Source: Amblyornis subalaris
Taxonomy: Eukaryota; Chordata; Aves; Passeriformes; Ptilonorhynchidae
Direction of reading: 5' to 3'
Length of the DNA stretch: 64,000 nt
NCBI GenBank assembly: GCA_018881555.1
Contig: JACAXG010000056.1
Coordinates: forward strand, 941,462 to 1,005,461
In this document: piece by piece, positions 1 to 11,484 of the stretch
How positions within the stretch are numbered: the first letter of the stretch is position 1
How the letters are laid out: the number at the start of each line of letters is the position of its first letter
The notes under the pieces: generated by a model
Told to the model about the DNA's origin: nothing
The model's input: only the letters and a program-made list of their open reading frames with translations
Databases searched by the model: none
Translations under genes and position numbers: made by a program

Positions 1-3000
1 TGACTCACAGATTATTTGAGTGCCATTATAGACTAGGGGTCAAGCAAGTTAATTCCCAGAACAGTATGCTGCCCTGTTTTCAAACTGTGCTAATCAGGGT
101 TTTGAGTCAAAGCATGGCAGTTTGCTTAGTGAAATTATTTTCCTGTTAGAAAATTACAAATAGGCTCTGACTATTCGTATTGGCTTTGGTCACNGGAGCA
201 CTCACATCACATGCAGTGCAAAGCCCCCCGGGGATGCAGTCGCTGTGGATCAGGGCACTGGTGGGGGCTCATTTCCCATTTCACAAGACTGAACTCGTGA
301 AAACAGGCTGAAACCTTAGAAAAGAAAAGAAAGAAATTGTTGCTGTTACATTTCTACCTCCAGCAGGACGGAGGGAGGGCTGAGCTGTAATGTGAATGTC
401 CTTCCCCAGAGGAGACATTTGGTGGAGTTATTTGGTTACCTCTCGCCCTCACCTTTTTGTAATTGACTCTTGTTTACTTTTTCCTCCTCCTTTCCCGAAG
501 CTTATTAGCACTGTTTAGGCAGAGGAAATGAATTAACATAATTTACTGTTTTTTAGAGCAAGACACATTCCCTGCATGTATGTGTACACACGCTGGCATT
601 GCCCTCCCAGCGCTGCGCAGAGGAGCGTGTTTACAGAGTCTGGCTCCATTTAGGGAGAACAATACCCTGATTATAGAGGGCAGCCTTTTCTTTCCAGAAG
701 CCAGAAGGAACCATTCTCTTCAAGCAGCTACTGCCCCTTGAAGGTGCGGGCGTTGTGAGCTGCTGGGAAGGGGGGAAATAAATCTGTTGTGGACACAAAC
801 CAGCAGCATTGTTCTCGGCGGAAGTTGGTTTAGGGGTGGGGGTGAGAAATGGCATCGGGATAAACCAAATGCCGAGTGTAAGATCTACCAGCCTGCAGAG
901 AGGTGTTGCGACTTCCAATTTAATTTTCAAATAACAGCTGAGAGACTTCACGGGGAATTATTTAGTGTTGCATGAGCTGGCAAGGGAGCTGAGGAGGCCG
1001 GGTGGAAAGAAAATGGCAACTGAGTGTCCGAGTGGTTTCNGACGGGCTGAGTTGGGTTGAAAGGTGCTGTTATGTGTGAAATGCCAGTCATTTCTAATTG
1101 CAGTCATGCACCTGTGCCTGGTAGATAATGCTGGAGCCGTGTCATATGGAGCATTTGCTTCACATGATGTTGAGAAAGGTCAAGCACTTGATTTCTGTCC
1201 TGCTAGGTTGGGTCGTTAGATGCACAAATAGGACTCCCCTTCCTTCGCCCAACGGCAGCCGCTGGGATGCTGGCAGTAAATCCTTCTCAGGTGTGGTTTC
1301 ATGGCAGTTGAAGATGACTGAACTTGACCCCATCACTGTTCCGTCCTTGTCCTCCTTTGCTCCCAGCTTGATAACTCCCTTGTGCCAGTGGGAGAGCTCT
1401 TCTGACCTTGCTGTGGGTGTTTTGGGGAGGAAACCCGGGCAGGAAGCCAACCTGGAAAAAAATGTGATGGTTTAAATTCTTAGAGGAGCATGGGCTGAGC
1501 TTGTGGAATATCGCAGTGTCTCCGCAGGCAGCAAGGCCTTTCCATTCCCACTTATGGCAGGAAGGCTCAGTACGTTGAAGGACTGGGTATTTATGGGAGC
1601 ATGTATAAAATGACTCTTCAGGAATCTAAAATGCATCAAGATCCACAGGGCAAAATGTAACATTGCCTGGGGGCAGTGAATGTGAAGACTGAAAAAATCG
1701 TATTTGGCNCTTGGTTCATCTCAGTCGGGGGGTAGTGCATCACTGACCCTTCTGCCTTGGGAGATTCCATCCTTCACACTCTGTATCATGAAAATTTTCT
1801 GTTTGTCTCAATGTTCCCTTGAAATTTGGAGTACTTTATAGGGAAAGGGACAGCGTCTTCCTGCCTCTGTTTCCGCTTTTGGCTTCTGAGGGACAAGGAT
1901 CGTTTTGAGGAGACAGAAGATGGCAAGTTGATTCTGCCAGCACTTGCTGGCCCTCCTACNGCGTTGCCTGCTGCAAGGAAGGAGCTGCTCCATGAGAAGC
2001 ACAGCTGGCAGCAAAGGTGGCTGCAACCAGTGCTACTGGTGACCACGTATTTCCTCTGGTCCAGGCATGGTGTGTATCCACCCTGGAACCAAGGTGAATG
2101 CTCCATTTCACCGACAGGTTCCTCTCTGACATGGGCTTTGTTCCTACGTGTGCTTCTGACTACTGACACTGCTTCAGCAGGTTGCAAAAATACAGCAGAG
2201 AAAACAGCTTGGGCAAAATACTCCCTGTGGGTGACACTATTTTTCCAGGGAGAGTAACAGAGCCTGCAGGGTAAACAGGTAACGCTGCAGGGCTGCATCA
2301 ACAATGCTTTTAGGGTTTTTCTGGAAAGGGCTGTTTATGTTGGCCGGTGAGACGTGGTGCATTAATTCTGTCCAGGGATGATTGATGCATGTCTAACGTT
2401 TTGAAACATGACCCAACACCTTGAAGAAACTGTGGCTTTTGCCTCTTAGACAGTTTTTTGTAAAGAGGAGAAGATCCTGGTGCATGTACCAGTATTCATG
2501 TGAAGGCTGTTGGGGTTACTCTGCCTTAGAAGACTAAACTCAGTACAGGCATGAAAATCAGAACTTGGTACTCAATAACCATGCCTATTGAAAGAAAANT
2601 TTTTTTTTTTTGTAAATATGCTTTAAAATCTGCCAAACCTTCTCATGCCTGGACAATGCAAGAGGGGCAAGCACAGGTTTCCATGCTGGCTCATGGGCTG
2701 CAAGAAGGACAACAGGAACAGGGCAGTAAGAACCACTCTAGGGTCCACCCCTGCATCGGTGATAGCTTTAAGGTGAGGGTGTGAGGGTGTGTGGCAATCT
2801 GGGGAAAATGTGAATCTTGGCAACAGTCCCTGATTCAAAATACATGGGAAACACTGAGCCAGGAGGTTGGAAATACATCTTTGGGGCTTCTTTCTCCGNA
2901 AGGAAAAACAGCATCAAACTTTCACTGAAACAAGTGTTTGAAAGAAAAAATGTGCAATGCAGAATTAAAAGGGAACAGCTTAGTTATCAAACACTAATTG

Positions 3001-6000
3001 AAATAACAGCAGAAAGGAATAAGCCTGAATGAATTTTAATGGCATCTTGATTTGGATCTTTTTGTTTTCATCCTTACAGGCACCAGTGCAGATACTATAA
3101 AGTGCAAAATAACCTCAACCTGCAAACCCAATAACTTGTCTGAGGGAGNTGAAAAATGCTCCAAAGTAATTGAACAAGTTTCCTGCTGTAATTAACCCAG
3201 CCTTAAAACTGAGTCAGGGCCTTCTGTCTGTGGCATGTTTTGGAGGGTATTTACAAGACAGATATTAAGGCAGAGCTCGAGAAGGACTGCAACATCTGAA
3301 ATATTTAATATTGCTCTTGGAGAGCAGGTCAGCAAATGAGCAGTGGTTTTAATTGATATGATGAACACAGCGTAAGGCAAAGCTGTGATTATAGCTGGTG
3401 TGATTTTTTTTTTTTTTTCTTTTTTTGTTAGACTGGGGCTAGTGCCTGGAAGTCCTCATTGTACCAAAGCCCTGTTGTTGTGTTAAGGGCTGTCAAACCC
3501 GGAATGAACAACAGACAGCTACAGTGTTAAATGCAAGTTGCTAACAGCTCTTTGCATAGAGACCCTGTTTTACTCTGACAAAGGGCCCCTCCAGACCCAG
3601 ACCCATTGGCCACCTGAGTTCTATTTACTCTGAGAAGGGTGAGATCCTGTATTTGCTGGCTGCACCCTGTGCAAACTAGATGTTGCCCTGATAAGGATTT
3701 CTTGCTGCTGCTACCATACAGACCCACCAGGCCAATAATCCTGTGCCCCAGGCTCGNGTAAGTGCCCAAGGTGAAACAGATGCAAACATTTGTTCATGCA
3801 GGGGCTGGAGCCTTGCACTGAACACCCACCGTGGTTCATGTGTGTCTATCACAGGTCCAGTTGTCCCCTCTCTGCTGGGTACAAGTCATCATTGGCTGTA
3901 GGGAGAGATGGCCATTACACCATTGTTATTTTTTATGGGAACAACCATCAGAAGTCCTGGAATGAAAGAGGAAAATTACACAGATTATTCAAGCATTAAT
4001 ACTATTATTATCACTGTCGTCATCATAAAGGTGTTTTCATCCGTGCTACCAACAAGGTCTGACTGCTCCCAAGTGTTGCTCCACATCCTGCTGGAACCCA
4101 CCATGGGTTTCCACCTTCTATAAAGNTGGAAGGAACAACCAACCTAAAATCTGAGGGAAGGAAAAAGAGTTGAGAAAGGCAGATTTTCACACAGCCACAG
4201 AAAAAGAGATCTTCCAAAAGATTTCATTTTCCTTNCTAGGGCTCATGGTGGTTGTTGAAAGGGCATTTCAGTGGAAAAGGGCCAAGCAGCCCTAGGCAGA
4301 ACCAACACCCTCAATTGAGAAAGATTTTTCAAACAGCAGTACTGTTAAGAAGTAATTAAAGTCAAATAAAACACGAAAAATAGTGTATGACACATCTATT
4401 TGAATTCATCCCAGTTTGGATCCACTGAAACCCATGTAGCACAACACTGGAGGCACGCAAGAGGAGGTACAAAACCAAGGATTTCAATGCACTTTTGCAA
4501 AAGAAGTCTCTGTTCTTGGACACCATTTTTTGCCAAGTATTTAGGTGTGTATTTATTTACTTCAAGCACCTGAAGATTGCTTGTATTTAAAGAAATACTT
4601 GCTAAGGATCTTCCACACTTGCAATTCCCTTTGCTTTGTTCCTCTGCCTCCCCTACAATGTTATCTTGGGNGAAACTTGAAAATAAAATAAAGGGACATT
4701 TTGTGGGCCCAGCTGTGTCACTTCAGGTTTTGCTAGCTGTTGAGGAAGATTTGTGACGACTCTTGGGGGAACAAAGGGTCAGGTCAGAGGTAGAAAGCTG
4801 CTCACCCTCTGTCAGAGGCTGTTATAATGTCAGGGCAGCTCCCCAGGGAATGTCTTTCTGTCCTTCCTTTTGGGGTTGACAAGAGGCCGACAGCCTCCCC
4901 CCAGCTGTTCCCTCTGTCACATTACAAATGAGACTCTGAAAAGCAGCCCTTGGCCTTGAGACAGCTCTTCTCTTGCTAACTCATTCCACCCATCAATTAA
5001 TGTCAAGCAAAGGTGTTTTATAACTNTTTTATAACTTTTTCAAGAGCAGGACCCTCACGCCCTTGCAAAGGAAAAGTCCAACTGCTGTGCGAGGTNGCTG
5101 CCAAAATCTGTGTGCGGTGAGTTACGTGTGAGAGCAAACAGAACTTCTGCTTTTCNTGGAAGAAGTGCTCCTTGACATCCAAATTCTTCCATGGAAAAAA
5201 AAAAGAGCATCTTTGTTATAAGTGAAGATGGAGAAAAAGCATCTTTATCCTTCCCCATCAGGACAGTGGCACTTAACACCAGCATCGGGCACGATCAGAA
5301 AATCTTCATCCATTTCTGATGAGCTTTGAAGCCTTTGACTAAGAGCTGGTGGCTTTGCCTGGATTCTGTCCTAATTCCATTCTNGTTTCTAATGTGAGCA
5401 AGCAGCATTTCGAGCCATTGTTCACCCTTGTAGCTCTTGGCCTGTGCAGTGGGTGTGAAACGTGAGGAGTGAATTATGAACAAATAATTAAAAATCTTGC
5501 ATGGCAGCGAATTTCCTGAGAGGGAACGGCAGGACGNTAGTGGAGGCTTTCAGGCTGTCTCTTGCCCACTCACCCTCTCGTCTTGTACCAGCTTCCAGCA
5601 ATTGGGCTGTGTGTTTTCTTAGGAACTAACTTCCACCCAAAGACTACGGAATTTTTCTGAAACGCCGGGTTCTGTCGGAGCTGATAAGGCAGCAGCCAGC
5701 CTGCAAAGATAACACAAGGTATCAAGGCTTCTTGGGTTTGTCTTTACTTGGNTTTTTTAGCAAGTATTTGACAGATGCCGAGAGCTGTCTGGAGACTTTG
5801 TGTTTAGTGGGTCCCCCCTGCTTTCTCTTTGTCTTTGGTACCAAAATGCTTTCAGGGTGACTTGGAAAAAAAAAGTCTAANGGAGCTGGGGAATTAGTGG
5901 TGTTTACTGAGGGGAGTGGGGAAGGTGGGCAGTGGGGGCTGGATGCTGAGNGTGGCTCTGGGCCCTGTTGTTTTGATGTCTCCTATTGGAAAGTATTGCC

Positions 6001-6369
6001 TCCAAACACTGTTTAAAGGCAGTGAAGAGCAATACNGAGTCACTCTAAATGCCTGATCACTGGCAAAAAAGTGTTGCAGTGCATGAAAACACGTGATTAA
6101 TTGTCTTTTCCACTCCACCCTGACTCCCACTCCCCTTTTCTTGCAGAGTTGTCCGTGTTTGGGCTGCTGGCTTTTGTTAACCTCTGAGGGAGTGTTTACG
6201 CTTGGCTTATGTTAACCAGAAGGGAAAATTTTCCAGTCAGAAATTGATCTATCTGCCGATGCTAATGACTTCATTGTAGGGAGCTTGGTGAGCAAAGCAG
6301 ATGTGGATAGAAAACACACCCCATGCCCTTACACAGAGATGTCTTCCATCACCCTTTGAGTGAGAGATC
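1..6369. other. Non-coding single-copy stretch, no gene recognised
   Basis: I see no exon, RNA gene or recognisable transposon here. Open frames on both strands are short and lack domain-like sequence. Contents are mixed-composition single-copy DNA with a T-tract at about 3403-3426 and scattered single Ns. AT-rich patches near 480-560 and 900-970 could be conserved non-coding DNA, but nothing in the sequence alone proves it. Confidence 0.55.
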
Positions 6370-6450
6370 ATTGCCCATTTTTAGCCTGGGTGAGCCCTTA
6401 GTGAAGTAAGGTGTCTGCCCATGCTCACATCTTTATAATGACCCCAATTG
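6370..6450 (-). repeat. Possible MIR-like ancient SINE trace
   Basis: The stretch reads like a decayed reverse complement of the MIR core 3' half: a 'cattgcccattttta' block, then 'gtgaagtaaggtgtctgcccatgctcacat', which parallels the MIR 'ttaagtgacttgcccaaggtcacac' block. The match is from memory of the family consensus and by eye only. It lies directly beside a CR1 fragment. A chance resemblance is possible. Confidence 0.35.
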
Positions 6451-6464
6451 TCCTGTTTCATAAA

Positions 6465-6720
6465 ATCATAGAATCCTAGGCTGGTTTGGCTTGGAAGACA
6501 CCTTAAAGATCATCTTGTTCCAACTCCCTGCCATGGTCAGGGACCCCTTAAAGATCCTCTTGTTCCAACCTCCTGCCATGGGCAGGGACACCTTCCACTG
6601 GGTTGCTCCTCCAGCTTGACCTTCGACACTTCCAGGGATGGGTCATTCACAGTTTCTGTGGGCAACCTGCTCCAGGGCTTCACTACCCTCACAGGAAAGA
6701 ATGTCTTTGCAATATCTTGC
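6465..6720 (-). mobile_element. CR1 LINE 3'-end fragment (5'-truncated)
   Basis: Reads as the reverse complement of a CR1 3' end. It starts with 'aatcatagaatcctagg', the terminal octamer repeat of CR1, then 'ccttaaagatcatcttgttccaact', 'cttccagggatggg', 'cagtttctgtgggcaacctgctccag' and 'cttcactaccctcacaggaaagaatgtc'. Homology fades around 6705-6720, so only the last ~210-250 bp of the element remain and no reverse-transcriptase sequence is present. CR1 is the dominant avian LINE and copies are usually 5'-truncated like this one. The copy is unusual in carrying an internal 45-bp tandem duplication. Confidence 0.93.
6501..6590. repeat. 45-bp tandem duplication inside CR1
   Basis: Two imperfect copies of a block beginning 'ccttaaagatc' and containing 'cttgttccaac', 'cctgccatgg' and 'caggga' start at 6501 and 6546, so the period is 45 bp. 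Intact CR1 3' ends carry this block once. The copies differ at a few positions. Confidence 0.9.
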
Positions 6721-7009
6721 CCTCTGTCTGATGCAACTCTGGATGGTTGTACTGTGGGCCAGATTANGACACCGATCTGGCTGGAAATACCATCAAAAAA
6801 AAGAGGGAAGGCANAAAGTCATGGCACTGCCCTGTACCACTGGATTTTATATACCTGGCTGTTGCTTGTGGCACCCCTCAGGTGGTTTGTACCAAGCAGG
6901 CTGTTCTTCACTGATGTTTAATATTCATTGTTNTGGCAGTGATGTTTCACCATGGCTGGAATTACAGCGCCAAACTTAAGTTCCNTTTTCAAATTGCAGT
7001 GCAGTTTGT

Positions 7010-7440
7010 GGGCATGCTTTAATTAAGCTTCACAGCACTGCTTGGAGGAACATATTTTATGCCTACAGTATCATGCAGGCAACCTCATACAGAGGGTCAG
7101 GAGCAGTATGGGAACACTGTTTTTGTTACGCGCTTCTGCCCAGCAAATCTCTCTTGCTCTTTAATGTAACCTGTCGCATATGAAATGAATTTCCAACGTG
7201 CATTTGCTTATAAAATAGCGTTCTTCACACCAGAAATCTNTAACAGTAGAAGAAACCACTGCCAGATGTCTATATTTATAGAAAACCGGCATGTTCTGTC
7301 TGGCGATGACAGAATATTTCAGTNTATTTATGAAGTGCTCATGTTTTTAGAAATGTAGAAATCCAGTCAATATCAGTAGAATCTTGCTTTTCTTACTTTA
7401 ATCAACAGAACATGTTTCTTTAGTTGACACAGTACTAAAA
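7010..7440. promoter_or_regulatory. Candidate conserved non-coding element (AT-rich)
   Basis: An AT-rich block right after the CR1-containing interval, with 'ctttaattaagc' (TTAATTAA homeodomain-type core), 'cgcatatgaaatgaatttcc', several TATTTATAG/TTTATGA-type stretches and few CpGs. The texture resembles vertebrate developmental enhancers. This is inference from motif density; conservation cannot be seen from one sequence. Confidence 0.25.
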
Positions 7441-7480
7441 AACAAGAAAAAAAGCTTTTCCTACCCCTCTGTCCTCGCTG

Positions 7481-7508
7481 GTTTGTTTGTTTTTGTTTTT
7501 TTTTTTNN
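7481..7508. repeat. (GTTT)n / T-rich tract ending in NN
   Basis: GTTT repeats grade into a pure T run and end in the only two-base N run I noticed in the window. This suggests a homopolymer whose length could not be resolved. Confidence 0.8.
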
Positions 7509-9676
7509 CTCCAGCTTCACAGACCTCACTTTAAAGGGACATCTCTGGCTTTAAACAAACATTACTAGAATCTCATGCAACTTTGACTATATACTTGTGC
7601 ATCAGGCATTTTTGCTTGAGACATCACTGTTCATAAAGCTGACAGAATAATTTTCACTCTAACAGTAGGTCATGCAATATTTTTCAGTTTTCAGAGTGAG
7701 GTGNTTTTTTTTGCTTAGATGGGCCCTCGTTTGGTTTGTTGTCATGCAAAAGGTCTCACATTTGAATCTGAACCCATTGAAGGTTAAATTTGGATCTAGC
7801 CAGAGGTGTTGGAGGGAGCAGAAGCCCTGCCATGGCTGGTGGCTAAAGTGTGAAGCCCATTAGAAATAGTGTCCTACAGACAGTTTAGTTGTTTTCCAGA
7901 CTGTCAGTGTAAACAGCTCAATTGAGCCACTCGATGCCTCAGGGTCAAGGTTTTTGCTCATATTTTTGACACAGACATTGGAGAGTTTTCAGAACTGAAA
8001 TTTGCAGAGATCTCCGCAGATCCTGGTTGGGAGGTGCTGTTGGAAGCCAGGGCTGCATACCTGGAAATACATAAATTGAAGGGATTTAGATAGGTGCCCT
8101 TACATATTAGGGTAACAGAGGAGGAGCTGTACAGAAANGCAAGCGAGGGGGGCTCCTCGTGGGATTTACCACTGGAACACAATTGCTAATCTGTGCAATC
8201 TACANATCAAATTAATTGGGTTTGCTCAGGCTGTTGCTCACACGATTGCTAAGCACAGTAGCTTGAAGGCAGTGAGGGTTTGGCCTCCCAATCTCCGCTG
8301 CGTATTTGTTTTTTTTGCAGCAAATGCCTTTGATATATGTAAGTTATATTTCCGTACATTACAAATGATAGATTCCTCCCCCATATCCTGTGACAGCCTT
8401 CCCTGGAGACAGACAGTCTGTGTTGTTTTAGCNAGATGAAGAAAGATTAACGGGAAAGGTTTTGCTAGTGTTTGCAGAGACTTTCAGCAGAAGGGAAAGG
8501 TTTGGATAGAGGATTTAGCGAGAATGAAAAAGCGTTTCTGAAAACTCCTGCCTGCCCGCGGGGCTCCCCTCGCTGCCTCCCCTCTCACACNGCCTTCTGC
8601 CTGTGAGGAGCATCAGAACAGCCCAGAGGAGCCCACGGGCTTGGCTCCCTCCATGTGCTCCTGCTCTGGTAGAAATCATCCCATTGCACCTGCAGGTCTG
8701 CAGATTGTTTTCCGATCCAGCTGTGCTGGTGCGTTGAGTCCGTGTGTGGGCAGGGAGCCTCCACACCACTGGGGCCTGTGAGAAGGTGGGAACATGTGGG
8801 GAAGGTGCTCCANGGGACCCCTTTGTCCTCTCCATGGGGCTCACCCCAGCAGGCATGGGAATGCTGTCCTGTGGCCTGAAGCTGAGGCAGCATGAGATGT
8901 GTTTAGCTCATGGATGAAGTAATTCATGTGTCGGTGTCTGAGCTGCCCTCGGAGCTGATGGGGGTGTTGGTAAGTAGGGCACTGAGCCAGCACTGACCAT
9001 CTCTCTGCAGACTGTAATGGAAGTTTGACACCTACATTTAGATGAGTCCAAGAGCTGAGTCCTGGCTGTATTTAAGTTCCTGGGATGACTGGTGGTGCTG
9101 CTGCTGTAGTCACTGCTCATGTATATCTGCATGCAGTGCCAGTAATTAAAGCCTCCAGGTAAATCACAGGCAAGTCCCCACTGTGGTTTTTCTCCCCTGA
9201 GTTTGAGCCTGAACAGTCTCTAGCTCATTCCATAGCTACCTNATATCCTCAGCCACTCTTACCCAGAGCCCCAGCTCCTCCCTGCCAGGTGCCTGAGCAT
9301 GCATCACAGTTAAACATCCAAGGATGTTCCTGTGGTATGTTTTGGTCGCTGTCAGCAAAGGAGCTGCATCTGGGAGCTTCACATGCAGGCTNCTTGCTGC
9401 TAAGTGTGTAATACTATATGTAGTTGAGAGAAGAGGTGGCTTTTTCTCCCTCCTGGTGATCAATTTATACCCTAGAGTGGGAAGGATTAATAGCCCTTGG
9501 GGCTTTCTCATCGCNGTGCAGGAATTAGCATCACAAGCAGGAGGGGCTCAGAGGTCTGACCTGCAACCTTGTGTGGTGTTTTCATTGTGGAGCACAGACA
9601 GGATGTACAGTAAATTAGGCTCAGGCAGTTCTGCTTGCTGAAAACAACATCATTTCACAGTGACCCTGAAAACAAC

Positions 9677-9698
9677 TTTTTTTTTTTTTTTTTTTTTT
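9677..9698. repeat. Poly(T) tract, 22 bp
   Basis: Uninterrupted 22-T run. On the minus strand it is a 22-A run and could mark a retroposed sequence, but nothing beside it was recognised as a retrocopy. Confidence 0.95.
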
Positions 9699-11169
9699 AG
9701 AGTCCTTAGCAGAGGGATTGTAGCTGGATCCAGGAGGAGGAGTTGTGGGTGGTGGATCAGGAGCTGGAAGCAAAACTTTCCTCTCGGAGTTACTGCTGCA
9801 AATCCTGCCCTTGCTGACAAGGCTGGTGACGCACGCAGAGGACTTGGTGGCCTTCACCATGGCTTGATATGGGCTTGATAGAGCAGCTCCTGCTTCCTGT
9901 GCACCAGGAAAGATGGGCACGATGGCCTGGAGTCCCGCTGTCGTGAAAGGGAGCATCCAATCATGGCAGCAGTTGGAAAAANCCGCCAACAAAAAGTTCT
10001 CTGTGCAGAGCCCCAGTGGTCCCTCCGACAGTGGGAGGGAGAGAAGCTCATCCAACCCCTGCTATGCTGCAGAGCAGAGCTTATTTATCTCAGTCTTTAC
10101 CTGTGTGGAATTGAGATGCGTTGTGCCCTAAAAGCACCTTTTTCTCCTGTAAAGAGAGATGAGGGACCTGTCAGGTGCCTCTGCTCTGCGTGTCTGAAGT
10201 TAGAGGTGAAGGAGGCCTGATGGGATCTGGTTTTGAGCACGTTCTGGTGTAAATCAGGAATTGCTTCTTCGAAGTGGAAAAGGAAAGGCTCATTTAAAGC
10301 CAATAAATGTGAATTCACNCTCAGGCTTCAGTGAGAGTTAGAAGGATTAATATGTGAGCCAGCCCATTTCCTTACACAGGCAAAACTTTTCCTTATGGCA
10401 TGAAATTCAGCTCATTGCAGCAGGCTCAGGTACCACTAAACCCCTCTCTTAAGGGCTTGAATGGGAGGCNTAATGTCTGTAGATGTTGTGCTGCCTGTCT
10501 GTGTGCACACAGAGAAGTGTCATGGTGAATGAATCCATTACCCAGGATTGTTGATATAACACCTTTCTTCTACCTCTGAAAGAAGCTTCCTTCTAGGTCT
10601 TTACATCTGTGTTATCTTCAGCTCCCTCAGTGTAATTGGGGGATTTGGAGATTAGAGGATGGAGCCAATGTCACAAAATGCTGCTTTTCTGCATTTTTGG
10701 AATGCNAGGGAAGAGGCTGGGGGTGGAATGGTTCTCGTGTGTGCAGTTTATTGGTGTGTCTTTGGTAGAGTTNTATGGCTTTGTTAAAAGATGTTGAGCC
10801 ATATGATTTATTAGCNCTGCCAGAGACTGCATTAATGATTATTTCACATTCCGTGAGATGTTAGTGGGTCCTGCCCATGAGAAGGTCAGCACGAAGGGGC
10901 ATTTGACATAGTACTACTTTACTTACAATAACAACTGATAACGAGCCCAGAAAATAAGTAAGTTCCTTTGACTTCAGGGTGCGTTATCTCGCAGCAGATA
11001 TCAACACAGCCTTCCAGGGAGAACTGTTGACCCTTTTCTGTGTGTTGTCAGATCTCTNAGAAGGGCCATGGCAAAACCTGCATGCACATATGCACTCGGA
11101 AGTGCTTTTACTTGCTTGGGAACAAGCACTCCAGCATTAGCAATTATTCCTGGCAGATGCAGTACTCTC

Positions 11170-11484
11170 TGCACACATGTGTCCCCAGGTNACTACTCTG
11201 AAGAAAATTTACCTGTGGGGAGTGAAAGAGAGGAGGATGAAGTCTGTTACATCGTTGTGAGGCAGGAAAAGCAGCTTTCTCATGGACCAGTCTCCAGGGG
11301 AACCACTTAAGCATTTTGCTAAGCAGGAGACCCTAAAGACGAAAAACTCACTGGGGTAAAGTCAGTGGGATTTGTTAAGAAAAAAGATGGGAAATTAAGT
11401 TTCCTACTTACTGAGAGAAGGCTACCCAGACGTTAGAGTCTCACCTCTATCCTTCACTTGGCTGCAGGGAAATAACTGTATAGA
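11170..11484 (+). repeat. Inverted repeat, left arm (~315 bp)
   Basis: This segment is the near-exact reverse complement of 12917-13230. Outer end 'tgcacacatgtgtcccc', inner end near 'aataactgtatagat'. By eye about 20 differences plus one single-base gap separate the two arms, giving about 93-94% identity. Positions 11192-11286 (95 bp) match 13114-13208 without a single difference. An open frame crosses the identical core and includes V-x-Y-x-x-V; it stops just after the core. The family is not recognised: no CR1 signature, no LTR ends, no obvious target-site duplication. Confidence 0.95.

Larger units (their letters stand above)
6721..11169. other. Non-coding stretch between CR1 and the inverted repeat
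   Basis: No gene is recognised. The block holds an AT-rich enhancer-like segment (about 7010-7440), a T-rich tract ending in two Ns at 7507-7508, and a 22-T run at 9677-9698. Open frames around 8515-8893 and 9621-10055 (minus strand) show no known domain, and the second runs straight through the T homopolymer, which it would read as a lysine run. Confidence 0.55.

Noticed and set aside
9621..10055. 144-codon minus-strand ORF that looked like a retrocopy with a poly(A) tail
   Set aside because: The frame reads through the 22-A run as lysines and the upstream part matches no protein I know. No polyadenylation signal is seen before the run.
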